28,982 nt of DNA, taken from IMG/VR virus record IMGVR_UViG_3300032116_001006, positions 1 through 28,982 of that record; one strand, 5' to 3'. The notes under the pieces were generated by a model. It saw nothing but the letters and a program-made list of their open reading frames with translations, had not been told where the DNA came from and searched no databases. The stretch is from a virus. Shown one piece after another: positions 28,562 to 28,982 of this stretch; position 1 is the first letter of the stretch, and each line of letters begins with the position of its first letter. Position numbers and translations under genes: made by a program.

Positions 28562-28956
28562 CAGACCGGAACCTTCTCGGCAAGGAAGGTCCAGGTGCCG
28601 TCGAGGATGTCGCCCGAGGCGGTGTCCGCCTTGGTGACCCGAAGCTGCTCGCCCTCGGAGAGCAGGCAGCCCGCGCCCTCGGTCAGGTCGAGGTCGATCG
28701 TGGTGCCGATCACGAGCGCCGTCGCGCCGGTGTTCGTGTTGAACGCCCCGATGTCCGTCCAGGTGGTCGGCGCGGCGATCGTGTTCTTCGCCAGCGTGAC
28801 GGTCGTGTAGTCCGTCGCGCCCGCGGCCACGGCGGTGGCCGGGGCGAACTTCGCCTTCTTGAGCAGCCACTTCCCGGGGTGCGGCCACGGGAGATACCAC
28901 GTGTCCGCCGTGCCGGCGGCCGTGGTCGGGATGTGCAGCGCGATTGCTTCGAGCAT
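28561..28956 (-). CDS. Structural protein, possibly capsid decoration
   Basis: A 131-residue, beta-rich protein (MLEAIALHIPTTAAGTADTW, then GAFNTNTGATALVIGTTIDL and LLSEGEQLRVTKADTASGDI). ATG 28956 follows AGGAGGG by 4 nt, the strongest start; the ORF itself opens at 28977. The build resembles small head or fibre-like decoration proteins, but I cannot assign a family. Major capsid, portal and terminase genes are expected to the right, outside the window. Confidence 0.55.
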   Translation of the reverse strand: MLEAIALHIPTTAAGTADTWYLPWPHPGKWLLKKAKFAPATAVAAGATDYTTVTLAKNTIAAPTTWTDIGAFNTNTGATALVIGTTIDLDLTEGAGCLLSEGEQLRVTKADTASGDILDGTWTFLAEKVPV

Positions 28957-28982
28957 GAGGCCCTCCTGACGCCTCAACCCCA

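Noticed and set aside
17185-28956. Contractile-tail (myophage) structural set
   Set aside because: No sheath, baseplate wedge or LysM-type hub protein is recognisable. A single tube gene followed by chaperones and tape measure indicates a siphophage.
1-28982. tRNA or other stable RNA genes
   Set aside because: I saw no cloverleaf-like T-arm sequence (GTTCRANYC) with matching acceptor stems. A covariance model search (tRNAscan-SE, Infernal) would settle it.

Overview
The window looks like the central part of a temperate siphophage or prophage from a very GC-rich bacterium. Nearly every codon ends in G or C, GTG starts are common, and one start is TTG. Almost all genes are linked by 1-11 nt overlaps of the ATGA, GTGA or TGATG type. 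No rRNA, ribosomal or other clear host housekeeping gene is present. The host cannot be named from this sequence. The protein families (XF1762-like, ERF, DnaC-like loader, HK97 gp10-like) fit a high-GC proteobacterium or myxobacterium at least as well as an actinobacterium. I call it a siphophage because there is a tape measure protein and a tail tube protein but no recognisable sheath.

Layout. (1) 1-5950, minus strand: a leftward early operon. It starts with a Cro-like HTH protein and a double winged-helix protein. Small genes, a PD-(D/E)XK nuclease, a DpdA-like transglycosylase, QueC, a replication initiator and a DnaC-like helicase loader follow. The initiator gene contains two clusters of four 11-bp iterons next to a locally AT-richer stretch, so it is a strong candidate origin of the lambda O type. 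(2) 5950-6750: the immunity region, with a repressor-like HTH gene on the plus strand, a small minus-strand gene, and two pairs of GTGCG-N5-CGCAC operators. (3) 6749-17005, plus strand: a rightward operon with an Xre-like HTH, an ERF annealing protein, a DEDD exonuclease, an HD-domain phosphohydrolase, an XF1762-like protein, a likely excisionase and a tyrosine integrase. Two blocks of small genes follow, each behind a copy of the same sigma70-like promoter. (4) 17006-17184: a convergent intergenic region rich in CTGCCCCA repeats. (5) 17185-28956, minus strand: late structural genes. In transcription order these are head-tail connector proteins, gp10-like neck protein, tail terminator, a DUF2341-like protein, tail tube, assembly chaperones with a probable frameshift, tape measure, two distal tail proteins, a lysis cassette, a tail fibre and a small last gene.

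How the genes work together. The two HTH proteins probably set the lysogeny switch through the shared operators. The initiator and DnaC-like loader would bring host helicase to the internal origin. ERF and the exonuclease would handle annealing recombination, and integrase plus excisionase the attachment reaction. QueC beside a short DpdA-like enzyme suggests that this phage places a 7-deazaguanine (preQ0 or a derivative) in its own DNA. The other preQ0 enzymes (FolE, QueD, QueE) are not in the window and would have to come from the host or from phage genes outside it.

The most unusual features are the minimal QueC-DpdA pair, the intragenic iteron array, four places where coding potential moves to the +1 frame, and a modular rightward operon. 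In that operon gene junctions are repeated almost verbatim, and a promoter-bearing segment that includes the integrase tail has been duplicated, truncating a ribbon-helix-helix gene.
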